NCBI GenBank assembly: GCA_024138025.1
Contig: JAMXBD010000065.1
Span: forward strand, 1,471,001-1,535,000
DNA length: 64,000 nucleotides
Direction of reading: 5' to 3'
Source: Combretum micranthum
Taxonomy: Eukaryota > Streptophyta > Magnoliopsida > Myrtales > Combretaceae
Shown here: piece after piece, positions 48,967-60,089 of the stretch
How the letters are laid out: every line of letters starts with the position of its first letter
Position numbering within the stretch: the first letter of the stretch is position 1
Position numbers and translations under genes: made by a program
The notes under the pieces: model-generated
Database searches by the model: none
The model's input: the letters and a program-made list of their open reading frames with translations, nothing else
Told to the model about the DNA's origin: nothing

Positions 48967-49558
48967 AGGAATGTGTAAAAATACCGATCAAACCAAAAAA
49001 CCAAGTTGAAATCAAAAATCAACCTAATAAATATGATTAATTTGTTTGTTGGTTTCAAATTAGAATTACGCTCTTTATTTTTCTTGGTTTTCAATTTTTG
49101 GTTTGTAATAAAAAAAAAAACTAACGGTTAACCATTTCAATTAACATATAAATATAATATAATTTACATATGTTAATATTCTTTAGATTTTCATTAAATA
49201 CTATATTCTATCTTATGTTTGATGACAATTAATACGGTAATTAATTTGATTTAATTTTATTGATGATGATACATCTCCCTTTTTCTTTTTTCCTTTTATT
49301 TTTAGCTATCATAATATATATAATAATTTAAAAAAAATATTATAAAGGTTGAAAAATAATATTTATTGAAACTATCAATTTGATTTGTTGAAACTATTAC
49401 ATTAAATGGTTAAAAACTAAAACAAAAAAAAAAAAATCAAACAAAACAATTAACCATTTACAATAAACGAATTAAACATCAGGATATTAAAAAACCGATC
49501 ATTACGATTATAATCAAAAAATAAACCACGAACCGTTTAACAAAACCATAAACACCCA
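48967..49558. mobile_element. hAT-like MITE with perfect 8-bp TSD
   Basis: TTAGAATT precedes (48959-48966) and follows (49559-49566) the block exactly. The tips are AGGAATGTGTAAAAATACC and, inverted, TGGGTGTTTATGGTTTTGT: imperfect but GTGT-containing, as in hAT elements. Subterminal AAACCAA/TTGGTTT phrases are present in both halves. 592 bp, non-coding. Different in sequence from the element at 32005. Confidence 0.75.
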
Positions 49559-49566
49559 TTAGAATT

Positions 49567-52500
49567 TATTTGAGATGATTCTTCTACTCGGTGTTTGATC
49601 CACCATAGATACATATATAATTATAAAAAAAAAAAAAAAAAAATTGTGCCCATGTTCCACAATGGTCACGGTTCATGGGTCCTCAACCTACAATAAGCTA
49701 ATCTGACCACACCGAAGAATACTACCCACTATTCCGACACGATCATCCATAATATTGACCAAAGTTTTTACCATTACAGTAGAAACCACGGATGATGATA
49801 ATCTCCAGATCAAAATTGTCAAGTCTATGAACAATTCACCCCAGCCCTTGGCAAATCCTTAAAAATACGATTAATTAATGACTACCCATTATTCTGTAAA
49901 GAGATGTTAATATCAAATTTAATTGCATTTTACATCCAAGCAAACCATCCAATTGGACGAGAGAACCGTTCAGGTCCTTATGATCCTATTCCCATGGTAT
50001 GACGGTGATTTTCCAATAGCTTTATACCCTAACAAGTCCCATTGCCACATGGCTATATAAGTAAGACAGAATGCTTATATATTTGATGATGAAAATAAGC
50101 TTTGATAATTACTTGATTGAGCCCGTGCCAAATGTTCCTGCAAACAATTGACATCAAGTCATCGTTTAACAAACGAAACTGATTTGCATCAACTTTTTAG
50201 CACACAGCACTTACATTGTAGCTAAGTTGCAATTTGTTCTGCAGTATGAATGTTTGTTAGTCGCGACAAACTTCAAGGAAACACATGCAAGGAAACACAT
50301 GCAAAATCAACACCATAAGGTAGCACCATCATTTCAGACCCGAATCCAAAAATGAAATAATTAATAAATCCTAATAGAGCACATTCTCCATCAGATCCCC
50401 AGCAGTTTAACACAAGCATGTAGAATTTTCGAAAGGTTATCCGCAATTAAGAGTTTTCCTACTCGCATCTCACATTGAAAAAACGAAGTTATTTAGCCAG
50501 AGAACAAAGAATACATACACAAACAGGAGTAGCAGGCTTAGCCAGAAGGAATAGCCTATCCACAGCCCCACTAAAATGCAATCCGCACGTATTCCTCGGA
50601 AGACAGTAGCCACAGCTCAATGAGGGATGAACCAACAGCATGCCAATATTAAAAGATCCATGGCTCCTTAAGTTCAACATTCAGGATATATTTCAGCTGC
50701 CCCAAGGAAGGAGGATAGGCAAGTAGTAAACAGGAAAGAAACACAAGACTACGAGCATCACCTTATCTACATATGAGGGTGCAAAGAAACCTGAGTTCGA
50801 GTAAGGAGCTCATCTTCACATGGGCATCCAACCCACAGCACAATTATACTAGAAACAAGCTTTAGTATAATTGAGCTCACTCAAATTTGAAACCGGTTAT
50901 TCCTTATAACTAAGTACATATGATATTTATATATATATACATAAAGCACCTACATAAGCAGAGGTCAAACTCGTCAACTATCGTCTTCATACAAGCTAGC
51001 CCAACCCCAAAAACGAAACATCCCAACTCAATTAAGGGAGCACTACATGAAGCATTAGCCCAAATGAAGTAGAGATATCAAGTCTAAAGCCACTTCACTA
51101 AAAATTTTCTTCTACAAACATGTATAGTAAGCCTGTGTGCAACTGCATATAAAAATGAATTCAGTAAGTAGCTTAACTAAACTAAGATGGATTTCAATAC
51201 AACTACAAAAAACGCAAGACAGGCAGAGAATTGTCAGGCCCCTTCCAAAAGGACTAGGTTGGCAAGAGAAACTAATAATATCAACCAAACAAATCTGTAC
51301 AACAATCACTTCCAAATTAAATTCCCTGACTTCAAAAAGTTTGATAACATCATGTAATGACATCAAACTGACACAAAAATTAAACAACAAAGTTTTACTC
51401 AGAATAATGTCATAGGATAAAGATATGTAACACTGCAATTTGTATGTAAAACAATCTGGTTTAAAGAAAGAATGCACATTAGTTTGCCAAATACAAAAAA
51501 AGAAAACACAAGCTTAATTAGCCAAGTTGCCCCCAGAAATAGTCTCCCCAAAAAATACTTTCGCTTGAGATGGTAAGCATAAGATCGTAATTTCATACAT
51601 CCATAAGGCCAATAAATAGCCACCAATCAATTATATTGGATGTCTCTGAAGAGACAGATCGCCACCAATCAGTTATGCTGGCAAGCAATTGAAAATTTCT
51701 CCCCCCATCAAAAAAGAAAAAGAGGCTTCCATTTCTCACAAGTCCTTGAAGAGTTGGAGTGCCTTCAGAAAGCAATATTAGGCTCAGCAAACATACTCAA
51801 AAATACTGCAAATTAACATTCCTATATAAAACTAAATGTTCCCCTCTCCAAAAGCCATAACAAGTATGGACCTTTAACATATAAGTGCCAACTTGATAAA
51901 TGTCGCATCCACTAAATTCCAACTAGAATACCACAACATGAAAGTCTGCATTCCGTGCACAAGAAATCCAAAAATGCTTGCAACCAACTCAAAAAAGATA
52001 CTTTACTCTTCGTGGAACAATTAAGAAAGTATTCCACACACAAGCATATGTCATTGGTCCATGGACCTAAAAAACAAAAGGATGAAGAAGCAGCAGCAGG
52101 GGGGAGGGGGTGGAAGGAAGAGAGAACAGAACACCTCTCTTCGTTCATATACACATCACATAAACAAAGACAGGACCACCTCTAACATGAAGGGCAAACT
52201 AAGACTGAATTGGCTGTATCTATATTCAACAATTCAAACAAGCAGCAACAGAAAATACAGCTGCTAAAGCAATTACTGAACATCACGATATCATGCTCAT
52301 GCTAATCAGTTAACATTTCTTTGTCCTAAAACATTACATTCATGGGGTCCCACAACATAAATACCATGCCTAATAAGCATCCATGAGACCTTAAATACCC
52401 ATTCACTTCACTGAAGCAATAAGATTGTAATAGAATTGCTATTACTAAGAAATAGAATAGAGCTATAATCAGATTTTGATATATTAATTTCCTATTTAAA

Positions 52501-54026
52501 TAAGGGTTTTTTTTTTTTTTTTTTTTTTTGGTTGGAGGGGTTGGTTTAATCAATTCTAGCATTAAATTGTTATTCATAGATTTGAGCAATAAATAGCTAT
52601 CCAATATTTGTTAAAATAGAAATTCCTCATAAAATCGTTATTATAATTAACTAACCACCATAATAGCTTTTTATTAAGATTAAGGCTATAATCAAATTAC
52701 AACAAAGTAAACAAACAGTAAATTACTTCCAAGTACACCGGGGTCTAAGTTTCCACACCATATCATCTTCTATTCTCATTGTCAAGGAGTGCAACTTCTC
52801 AAAAGAAAATAGAAAAGGTGCATGATTGATCGAACACTGACCAGTGCCACCTACTTTTAATGGCAATTTCATCAGGACTAGACAATTGATGACTTCTATT
52901 TTACCAATACCAAACTCAAAATAAAATGAAAACACCAGATGTGTCCTTTTCACAATGAACTAACCACATAATAAACACAAGATGTTCATTATTAAGATTC
53001 AGGTTCAGCACATATCAAAATAGGCATATAGTACACAAGAAAGCCTGCCAATGAGGTAAAGAATAACAGCCAAACAGAATAAGCAACAAAAAGATGCATG
53101 TTACAACTTACATGAGGACATTAATGTAAAATGTGTAAACAATACTAAGCACATGAAAATTTAAACAAATGCAAGATGCAGAATGCATCATTAGAAAAAT
53201 CGAATTCAGTCTTTTGAGACATCACCTCAAATTACAAGCCAAACTTCAATTTTTCTCCATCAACAATCCAGAAATATACTAGAGCTCCAACTGAACGCTT
53301 CAGTATATAATTCTCTTCTTCATTGACCTGAAACCAGTCATCCAAGCCAGGAATGCAACTGAGGCCAACATCATCACTCCAGACAAAATGTCTTAAAGCA
53401 GAGCCTCAGAAACAATAGAAGCCCAGAGCACAGCCATCTACAGAAACAGCTGGAACACCTGAGCTGATAGCCGGAATTAGAACAGACCTCTTTCCAAATT
53501 TTGCAAACTAGATTTCACTTTGCATAGTATAAATTATAATATGAGATGGAGAACAAGTCGTTGAAATGCTTCCAATTCCATCTCAAAATTTAAAAGTTAA
53601 ATGCTTGCATTATTTAATTCTCTGTAAAGTCAAAAATGGGTGGAGACACCACCTATGCCACTCACTTCTCTGTATCACTCCAATTATGCCACCATACAAC
53701 CTTGACAAAATTTTGTGCAATATTCAACGACAGCAAAGGGTCACAAAAGACTTCTTGAATAGACTATGAAGAAAATGATATTGTTGGGCACATGCATAAT
53801 GACAAAGGGAGGCGAATTATTTTCAGAAAAGAACATAATGCAAATTCAAAAGCAAAGACGAAGAGACGGATCAGTCCAATATGTCTAAAATTTAGCAATA
53901 ACATACGTTTTTAATTAAGAGCACTAAAAGCAACACATTAAACCAGAGTACATATAATTTAATGGTCAGTAGATTTTATGTATACAAGGAAAAGAGAATC
54001 TAGAAGACATACAAGTTAAAAGAGCC
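49567..54026 (-). other. Downstream of the STA1-like gene; possible spliced non-coding transcript
   Basis: From about 50.1 to 54.0 kb the plus strand is A-rich with few long T runs, so the minus strand is T-rich as in plant introns and UTRs, and complexity is higher than in the intergenic DNA to the left. On the minus strand, candidate acceptor sites with pyrimidine tracts followed by less T-rich islands occur, e.g. ending CCTTGGGGCAG near 50.70 kb and GGTTTCAG near 53.33 kb. No open frame looks coding. It may be a long 3' UTR with introns, or a separate non-coding RNA. Dispersed repeat D lies at 52423-52660, next to a T run (52507-52529). Confidence 0.35.
52423..52660. repeat. Dispersed repeat D, copy 2
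   Basis: Collinear with 8725-8921: both contain GATTGTAATRG-like, CTATTTAAATAAGG-like, TATTCATA and ATTAACTAACC-like blocks. This copy has an extra long T run in the middle. Its presence in an otherwise unique-looking stretch argues for a small transposon. Confidence 0.5.
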
Positions 54027-57000
54027 CTAATTTTTTCCATTTTCAGCAGGACTCTCCTCTTTCCCAAGTGCAACAACTACTTTCTTTAAGATAGCTTCTG
54101 TTGGCTGGTGAGAGTTCTCAACAGCCTTTGCAATAGCTTGCCACTTCTCACCATGCTTTGGCTCTGCAGCAACACACCTCTTAAGTACTTCCTTCTGGGT
54201 TTCTTCAGTGCCATGCTGAAGTTCAAATTTGTAATACAGTGCCCAAAAATCACCAATATCAGGGGCAAGAGTCACTGCCCTATTAAGCCAATTCCTGGCT
54301 TTTTCCTCCTTCCTGTCATGCCAGAATAACTTGGCTACAGCAGCAATAATGTGTGGATTATGTTCACATCTCTTGAGAGCATCCATGCTCTTTGTTTTCC
54401 GTTGGGGACGTGGAACCATCTCTATGGAAGCTGCCCACAGAATTCCACTACTGGGACACTCCTGCAATGCCTTGGCCATCAATATATCAGCTTCCTTCTT
54501 GTTTCCATGTTTAGATTCAGCTCTTACAGCAGCAAGCCAGAGCTCAGGATTCTGAGGATTCTTCTTCCTTGCCATTGTAAGAACTGCACGAGCTTTACTT
54601 AACCCATTCATCTTCTCTTCAAGATTACCCAAGGAAAGCCAGAGGGGTATACAGTTAGGGCAATGCCTCAATCCTAATTCATAAGCTTCTTTAGCTTGCT
54701 CCATTCGACCTAACCGTTCCTCAAGCTGACCAAGCATCAACCATAACTTGAAGAATGAAGGGAAACGTTTTAATCCTTCATCAAGCAACCTCCTTTCCTC
54801 AGAGGTATTCCCTAGTTCTCTCTCGACGATAGCTGATTTCATCCACACCCTTTCAGTTCCTCCCCTTTCACGAGCCTTAGCAAGAAGCATTCTTGCTCTC
54901 TCAGGCTCATGGTTCTCAAATTCAAGCTTGAAAGCTGCAAGCCAGACCTCCTCAGAGTTAGGAATTGCAGCATATGCTTCTTGCAGAATTGCCCGAGCTG
55001 CTGGCACATCCCCAGCAAGCCACTTTTCTTTAGCTCCCATAAGCCACAAAACCTCTGCCTGTGGTCTATAAGTGACAGCCTTACGAAGTAAGGCATCAAG
55101 GGATTCCCTAGTTCCATGACTCTTTTCAAGCTGTGCAGCTTTGAGCCAAATGCTCTTCTTCGTTAAGAACACAGTAAGAGCATGAGCATAAATGGCTCTA
55201 GCAGTTTCAATAGAACCCCGTTTCTTGCACTCTTCTGCATCTGCAACCCATGTCCTCTTTCTATCCTCTTCTTCCACTCCAATTCCAATGGTATTAATAA
55301 TAATGGCCTGGCACGTAGCTACAGATCCTGCACGCTCAGCAGCCTCAGCTTCCTTCATCCACAATTCTCTATCTATCACCACACCTTCCCTTTGCAAAGC
55401 CCTTATACCTCTTTCGATAATCTTCCCTACCATTGAAGTATTCCCGTTAGCCTCTTCCAACTTTGCAGCTGTAATCCATATAGCAGGTTCCTTTGACAAT
55501 CTCTCCCTTGCCTTATTAAGAACCTTCTTCGCATTGTCATATGTCTCCAATCTTGCAAGTGCAAGCCACAACTCAACATGCAAAGGACAACACTCCACGG
55601 CCCTGTGAAGCAACAACCTAGCGTCCTCCTCATTGGCCAGCTCAACAACTGCCTTCCAAAGCCTAACAGAATCTGGAATGTTCTCCAATCCTTTCCTCAA
55701 CACCCTACTTTTATTTCTATCATCATGCTCCAATTTTGCTGCTTGCATCCACAATTTCACCGAGTTAGGTATCGACTTAACCCCCCTAGCAATCACCGCC
55801 TTAGCTTCATCAGGACTCGCAAGCCTACATGCCTCAATCCAAACATCCTCATTCTTAGGACATTCCTCGCATCCTTTTTGTATCAATTGCCTAGCAGCCT
55901 GAATCTTTCCAGCCACCTCCTCTAACCTGGCTGCCGCAATCCAACCCGGAGGATGTTTCGGATTTGTCTGTATAACACTCTTAAGCAACAACCTAGCCTT
56001 CTTAATATCAGAAACCTCGGCATCACTAGTAATTTTCATACTCTTCAAATCAGTCAAATACCCTTTTGGATCAACAACAGTCAAACCCGAAACCGAATCA
56101 GACAACCTATCAAGCTTAAGAGATAGAACAGTACCTCTCCCTTCACCAACAGCAGTCAAATCCGTAACCGGTGTCTGCGCCCAAGGCGTCTCGGTCCCGC
56201 TCGCAGCCCGACTCTTCGGGTCCAATGCAGTAACATGCTCTTGCTCTTGCCTAGCTTTCTCCAATAATGTGTCCGGAACCGGCACAAAACTCTCAAACCT
56301 CTTCTTCTTATTCCGCAAAGAATAATCCCCGATTTCGGGTATACTCTCCCACTCTTGAGCACTTAAAGTATGCAACTTTCTCTTTAAATCAGCGAATTGC
56401 TCCGTAATCTTCGGGTTCGAAGCTCTATATTTCTCAATCTCTTGTTTCAACCTAGCCTCTCTCCTATCTTTTCGTCTCGAATCCATCCTCTTATCAATCG
56501 CCTCCCAAACAGCATCAGCTTCCTTATCATCCTCATCGTATTCAGCCGAAGCAAAAAGACCCACATCATTTCCTTCAAACTCATCAAACTTCTGATTCTC
56601 ATCGTACCCTTTATCCTCCCCTTCATCCTCATCCTCCTCATCGCCCAATTTCCCTCTCCCCCGGCCCGCGCCGGTAGCCGAGGCAGCCGAACCCCCAATA
56701 GTCGTAGCAGAGCGGTCGGGTAGATCAGGGGCAGCACGGGCAGGACCGATATCGGACCGGGTGGTGAACCCGGTGGCACCACGACCGAGACCAGCAACAT
56801 AATTGGGAGGAGGCTTTGAGTTGAGGAAGTCCAGGCGAGGTCTGGTCGGTGGGATCGAAGCGGGTGGTTGTTGGGTTCCGCCACAAAAAGGGATATGAAG
56901 AGTTAGGGTTGAGTTTTGGTGGATACTCAATTGAGTTAAGAGGGTGGAATCGTCATTCGGATTGAGAAGTTTGGGTCTTGAGGTAAGGATTAGGCGTTGG

Positions 57001-57119
57001 GAAGATGTGGGAATTAGGGTTTTCTGGTGGATGGTGAGTTTGAGAGCGTGGAGTGTGGTGGTGGTAGGGTTTAGGTTTAGGGATAGGGTTTTCCCGTCGG
57101 GTTGGGAAATGTAGACCAT
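54027..57119 (-). CDS. STA1: Pre-mRNA-processing factor 6 homologue (STABILIZED1-like U5 snRNP protein)
   Basis: 1030 residues in a single exon, start context GACGCCATGG. In the family this is the U5 snRNP scaffold that bridges U5 and U4/U6 in the tri-snRNP; it acts in the nucleus in pre-mRNA splicing. Arabidopsis STA1 is also needed for cold and heat tolerance, mRNA turnover and miRNA processing. Visible regions: an N-terminal ubiquitin-like stretch (about 1-78); the PRP1 N-terminal domain (about 94-265) with [20 protein letters not shown] and [20 protein letters not shown]; an acidic run EEDEDEGED (161-169); then HAT/TPR-like helical repeats from about 380 to about 1005, recognisable by recurring W-x-x-A-A-x-L-E and A-R-x-hh-x-x-A spacing (e.g. 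[27 protein letters not shown]). The length equals that of plant STA1 as I remember it (about 1030). No stop or frameshift. Next to it, a non-autonomous LTR element starts less than 0.5 kb upstream. Confidence 0.96.
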   Translation of the reverse strand: MVYISQPDGKTLSLNLNPTTTTLHALKLTIHQKTLIPTSSQRLILTSRPKLLNPNDDSTLLTQLSIHQNSTLTLHIPFCGGTQQPPASIPPTRPRLDFLNSKPPPNYVAGLGRGATGFTTRSDIGPARAAPDLPDRSATTIGGSAASATGAGRGRGKLGDEEDEDEGEDKGYDENQKFDEFEGNDVGLFASAEYDEDDKEADAVWEAIDKRMDSRRKDRREARLKQEIEKYRASNPKITEQFADLKRKLHTLSAQEWESIPEIGDYSLRNKKKRFESFVPVPDTLLEKARQEQEHVTALDPKSRAASGTETPWAQTPVTDLTAVGEGRGTVLSLKLDRLSDSVSGLTVVDPKGYLTDLKSMKITSDAEVSDIKKARLLLKSVIQTNPKHPPGWIAAARLEEVAGKIQAARQLIQKGCEECPKNEDVWIEACRLASPDEAKAVIARGVKSIPNSVKLWMQAAKLEHDDRNKSRVLRKGLENIPDSVRLWKAVVELANEEDARLLLHRAVECCPLHVELWLALARLETYDNAKKVLNKARERLSKEPAIWITAAKLEEANGNTSMVGKIIERGIRALQREGVVIDRELWMKEAEAAERAGSVATCQAIIINTIGIGVEEEDRKRTWVADAEECKKRGSIETARAIYAHALTVFLTKKSIWLKAAQLEKSHGTRESLDALLRKAVTYRPQAEVLWLMGAKEKWLAGDVPAARAILQEAYAAIPNSEEVWLAAFKLEFENHEPERARMLLAKARERGGTERVWMKSAIVERELGNTSEERRLLDEGLKRFPSFFKLWLMLGQLEERLGRMEQAKEAYELGLRHCPNCIPLWLSLGNLEEKMNGLSKARAVLTMARKKNPQNPELWLAAVRAESKHGNKKEADILMAKALQECPSSGILWAASIEMVPRPQRKTKSMDALKRCEHNPHIIAAVAKLFWHDRKEEKARNWLNRAVTLAPDIGDFWALYYKFELQHGTEETQKEVLKRCVAAEPKHGEKWQAIAKAVENSHQPTEAILKKVVVALGKEESPAENGKN

Positions 57120-57607
57120 GGCGTCTGGTCACTGGTGTGTGCGAGAGGGAGAGAGCGAGATATGGGTCTTCCAACTGTTGGAACGAACGATATATCTATG
57201 GGGATGGAGTTGCGATTGACAGCGAAATGGCAGTGCTGGAGTTGGGCGGTGAAAGCCTCCTAAGCAGGCTGGTTAGGACATGGGGGTCAATCTTGGGATA
57301 AACTTGCGTCAATTCACTATTACGACTCGTTCACTTCACCACATGTAATAACAAGGGAATTGATTACAATTCCATGGAATGGAATAAAATAAATAATAAA
57401 CTATTACCTTGTTTATTTGAATAAAAATGCACAAATTGAATAGACAGGGAATAAAATTAAAATTACATAAATACCCTTTTTTTTTATAAATTAAAACAAT
57501 GTCTAAGGCGTAACAGTATACAACCAAACTCTAGCCACCTTCTTTATTTGTGTAATCTGATGTGGCATGTTGTGGTCTGTCACAGTGGTGGTCTGTGGTT
57601 TTTCGTG
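57120..57607 (-). promoter_or_regulatory. Leader and promoter region of the STA1-like gene
   Basis: The first roughly 160 bp upstream of the ATG (on the minus strand) are unusually GC-rich for this window and contain CTCTC runs, typical of a plant 5' leader. An AGATATATCG box near 57190-57200 could act as a TATA-like element, but a TATA-less housekeeping promoter is equally possible. Further up is an AT-rich patch at about 57.34-57.44 kb. The region is bounded by the LTR element at 57608, so the gene's own promoter is short or borrows LTR sequence. Confidence 0.4.
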
Positions 57608-59119
57608 GCTGTCGAGTCTGGATTTTTCATTTCTAGTTTTATTTCTTTTAATTCAATTCATATTAAACCCGAACCCATTTAATACGAACCATCGATTACG
57701 AATTAAAAAAATATTTAATTTTTGAAAATAATTTGGAGTCGCCACCCGACTAAAATCGAAAAAAAAATTTATAAATTAGGATTAATGGGTTAGTTAATCA
57801 TAGCTTGGCTACTAGTCTGCGAAAAATTTGATTTGAAAACAAATTTTATAAACCAGAAATTTTGGATTTGGGGGTTAACCTATTAAAACCATATGGTTAC
57901 CACTTGAAATTTAAAATCTAAAGTTTATCCTTTTAATGCTTGAAAATAAATCAAATATCATGAATTACTAAATTTACAATTTTATATACAAATTGATGAC
58001 AAGACCATTTAATATTTACAATAAATTAATTTAACTCAATATTCACGAGATAATGCGATGGAATAAAAAAATAATGTTTTAGATTTTATGTTGCCCCGGA
58101 GGTACCTACGTACCCGCTAATCGAGATCAGACGTTACGTATTTTTTTTTATAAAATTTAATTTGTTGGTTTATTTTAGACTTTGGAATTCTTTTCATTTT
58201 AATTTTCTTAATTTTTGAGATTTTTAAGAAAATCGAGAATTTTTCAATATGAACTTATAAGCTATCACATTTATTTGTATTAAAAAAAATTTCTAAGTGA
58301 CAAGACCTTTTCTATGCATATTTCCTATTTTTTATTTTTTTATTATTTTTTCCTTTTTTATTTTTGAGAAAAAAAAACTTGTATATAATAATAATAATCT
58401 TACCTGGATCATGTTGGAACTACCGAAGTCGGGTCGGGTCGTGGTCGTCAGAGTGGTTGTCGATGTCTTCGAGCTATCTCTAACTTAGATTCGGATTCGA
58501 CTCTTTCTTGTGTTTTTTTCTCTCTCTGTTTTGTGTTTTTTCTTCTGTGTTGTTTTGTTATTGATATGTGTCAGGTATTTATAGACTCAATACACTCACC
58601 TACCTGCTTACCTACCACTCACCTACCGTCCGCTGACATATGCGCTTACCTCATTTGGCAGGTGACTGACATATGTGCTTATCTCATCCGACCACTGACA
58701 TATGCACTTACATCATCTGGCTAATGAGAGCGTGTGGAAAAAAATAAGGATAAAAAAGGCAATTTGCCTTCATGCAGAGCCGAACCTAGGTATCCCTTAT
58801 ACATATCAATGACTTATCCATACAAGCTATTGGCCTGTGCCTTGTTTTGGTTTGCACAGAAATTATATTTAAGGCTTCAAAAGTGGGCTCAATTAAATAA
58901 GCTCATTTACATAAGGTATTTAATTGGGTCCAAATAAATCTATAATTAAAATTAGTATTATATCAAGCCTAAAAATATTTTTTTAATTATTATTATTATT
59001 TTTTCTTTTTTTTCTTATATATTTATTGTGATGATTTTTTTTAATTTGTAAGCTTAATATAATATTAATTTTTATTATAAATTAAAGCCTTAAATAGGCA
59101 AAAATGGGGTGTCTATAGC
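57608..59119 (+). repeat. 5' LTR of the LARD-like element
   Basis: The left border is where similarity to the second copy starts (GCTGTCGAG); TG at 57610 may be the true LTR tip. The right border is inferred from GGGGTGTCTATA directly before GCTGCCCC, so about 1.5 kb in all. Only its first roughly 680 bp can be checked against the other LTR. A TATTTATA box at 58576-58583 could drive transcription. Confidence 0.55.
58633..58725 (+). repeat. Short tandem repeat in the LTR, three units of about 30 bp
   Basis: CTGACATATG plus a (T/C)GC(G/T/A)CTTA-type continuation occurs at 58633, 58666 and 58695 (spacing 33 and 29 bp). It sits about 50 bp downstream of the LTR TATA-like box, so it would lie in the transcribed part. 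Confidence 0.75.
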
Positions 59120-59223
59120 TGCCCCTCTTTGTGGGAATGTGTGATAAAACTTCATCACAAAGATAAAAAAAGACCCCATTTTTGCTGTTAAAAACTCAGG
59201 GCAAACTGAAGGCAAATAATGGG

Positions 59224-59271
59224 CTCCTACATTTGATTCACTAGAGACTCCTGCATTTGATTCACTAGAGA
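59224..59271 (+). repeat. 24-bp tandem duplication in the LARD interior
   Basis: Two head-to-tail copies of a 24-bp unit containing CATTTGATTCACTAGAGA, differing at one base (CTCCTAC against CTCCTGC). Confidence 0.85.
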
Positions 59272-59357
59272 TTATAACCAGATGATGAAAGTCCTTTGAC
59301 CATGCTTTCTCAACGACTTAGGATGAGTGCTCCATGAGTTGGCCTGTGATCTGATAT

Positions 59358-59460
59358 AAATGCGCTCCTTGAGCTGGTATTTGGCCCAGATGTGGGCATC
59401 TTGAGCTGGCATATGTTTTATCTTAAATGCGCTCCTTGAGTTGGCATTTGGCTTATATTT
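59358..59460 (+). repeat. Imperfect tandem repeat, period 67 bp
   Basis: AAATGCGCTCCTTGAG followed by (C/T)TGG(T/C)ATTTGGC begins at 59358 and 59425, with a partial relative (CTTGAGCTGGCATA) between them. Inside the LARD-like element. Confidence 0.75.
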
Positions 59461-59751
59461 GTACAAAACTCCTAATATTTGTAAAGATAGGAACACTAGA
59501 GTTCCTAAGATTCTCAAATGATAACTTTAGCTCCTGACTTATGATGGCAAAAAATTATAAGAATACTATGATTCTTGAAATTTTTAAAATGAAGCTCCTG
59601 ACTCTATGGGATAGCTGAAACTCTTACACTTAGAGGATGACCAAAGTTCCCAAACAAAGGAATTCAATAGTTCTTGAAATCTCTGAGGACAAATAAAGCT
59701 CCTAAAGATCCTAACAATCTCCATAAGATAACTAAAGTTACTAAGGGTTTC

Positions 59752-60089
59752 ATAAGATAACCATAGCTCCTAAAAACTTTATGGTACAAATGATGGTCCT
59801 AAAGTTTTCATAAGATAGCTGAAGTTCTTGAGAGTTCTGTAAGATAACTTAAGCTCTTAAAATCTTTTATGGGAATGCTAAGGTTCCTAAAGATTTCATA
59901 AGATAGCAAAAGTTCCTTCTATAAGATAACTACAGCTCCTGAAAACTTTATGGGACAACCAACGATCCTAAAGTTTTCATAAGATAGCTAGAGTTCCTGA
60001 GAGTGTCATATGATAACTAAAGCTCTTGAAATCTTTATGGGAATGCTAAGGCTCCTAAAGAATTCATAAGATAGCTAAAGTTCTTGAAG
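59752..60089 (+). repeat. Two 169-bp tandem units built from shorter sub-repeats
   Basis: Unit 1 (59752-59920) and unit 2 (59921-60089) share CTTTATGG, GATCCTAAAGTTTTCATAAG-like, AGATAACT, AAGCTCTT and TATGGGAATGCTAAGG blocks in the same order. Within each, the phrase (T)CATAAGATAGC / AAAGTTCCT recurs about every 35-45 bp, and weaker copies extend left to about 59.57 kb and right to about 60.12 kb. Confidence 0.8.

Noticed and set aside
51112..51477. A 121-codon minus-strand open frame downstream of the STA1-like gene.
   Set aside because: Composition is what T-rich non-coding DNA gives; no domain recognised and no partner exon with coding signal.
53300..53390. Possible C/D-box snoRNA on the minus strand: GTGATGA followed about 75 nt later by CTGA, downstream of the STA1-like gene.
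   Set aside because: The sequences outside the two boxes do not form a terminal stem and no C'/D' pair is evident; both boxes are short enough to arise by chance.
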